Of a stretch of 37,464 nt of DNA, positions 37,053-37,464 are shown piece by piece (position 1 is the stretch's first letter; every line of letters starts with the position of its first letter). The position numbers were made by a program, and so were the translations under genes. The stretch spans positions 1-37,464 of the forward strand of contig JAFGJY010000006.1 of the NCBI GenBank assembly GCA_016928875.1. The letters are read 5' to 3'. Origin of the DNA: Candidatus Omnitrophota bacterium (GTDB lineage: Bacteria > Omnitrophota > Omnitrophia > JAHJGZ01 > JAFGJY01). The notes under the pieces are model-generated. The model searched no databases. It had not been told where the DNA came from and saw only the letters and a program-made list of their open reading frames with translations.

Positions 37053-37116
37053 AAAGGGGACGGAGCGCTATTTTCATTTTTAAAGAATTGGAAATAGGGC
37101 TCCGTCCCCTTTTTAT
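37053..37116. repeat. Long inverted repeat of the AAAGGGGACGGAGC type (REP-like, also terminator-like)
   Basis: AAAGGGGACGGAGCGCTATTTTC (37053-37075) and GAAATAGGGCTCCGTCCCCTTT (37091-37112), followed by a T-run. Confidence 0.85.
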
Positions 37117-37372
37117 TCCCTTTTTTATTCTCATATACTACTTTAAACCCATCATTTTTTTCCTGCAGCAATACGGAATATATTTCCTCATTTGCAAAGT
37201 CCGGATTGCGTTGCTTTCGTAATCCGCGTCAGACCAGATCTCACCAATGTTGCCATTACGCATTGCCATTAAATGAGTTACTATAACATTGTGATCGTGA
37301 AAATAGTATGCCAAGAAAGTAGGCACGCAAATTGTTACGAGTTATCGCAAAACCACAAGGGGTCACAGCCAG

Positions 37373-37464
37373 ATGAGTTCAAACACAACAATTACGTTAG
37401 AAGAAATATTGATAGCACGAATTAATGAGATCGTACGCTCGTCTCTTTCCTCACACATCGTTCA
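37373..37464 (+). CDS. Start of an unidentified ORF running off the window
   Basis: ATG at 37373 opens a stop-free frame (MSSNTTITLEEILIARINEIVRSSLSSHIV...) to the window end; too short to identify. Confidence 0.3.
   Translation, partial: MSSNTTITLEEILIARINEIVRSSLSSHIV

Noticed and set aside
37138-37326. 62-aa minus-strand ORF near the right end.
   Set aside because: No recognisable family, no convincing RBS; could be a gene remnant but cannot be supported.

Overview
This 37.5 kb window is densely packed with mostly housekeeping bacterial genes, nearly all on the + strand. It lacks phage, IS and CRISPR signatures. The overall look suggests a Candidatus Omnitrophota-like genome, but that is a weak inference. 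Gene order: tail of a type II secretion/pseudopilus operon (gspK end, gspL-like, gspM-like), folC, mnmE, an HExxH lipoprotein (- strand), an exported Pcm-like methyltransferase, a MORN/YwqK-repeat protein (- strand), gatCAB, an S41 protease, tsaD, larB-PilZ-larC, hisG, a 31-aa bS22/COX24-like ORF missing from the ORF track, a SemiSWEET-like gene, a GlgE-like GH13, two tRNAs (Pro-CGG and Val-CAC, - strand), acylphosphatase, an ABC ATPase, plsY, a GT2, an FMN riboswitch with ribBA-ribH-nusB-ribD-ribE, a DUF4870-like protein, a bL12-CTD-like/coiled-coil protein, DUF151, an iron-sulfur flavoprotein, nifJ (PFOR), trxB, and a HAD hydrolase. The strongest unexplained signals are: (1) a 7-nt-phased imperfect tandem repeat (YARRNNN)n with an inverted partner (NNNYYTR)n at three intergenic sites; (2) the unannotated 31-aa basic ORF; (3) two different REP/BIME-like inverted-repeat elements; (4) an N-terminal bL12-CTD-like domain on a long disordered/coiled-coil protein. 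I found no clear defence or other novel multi-gene system.
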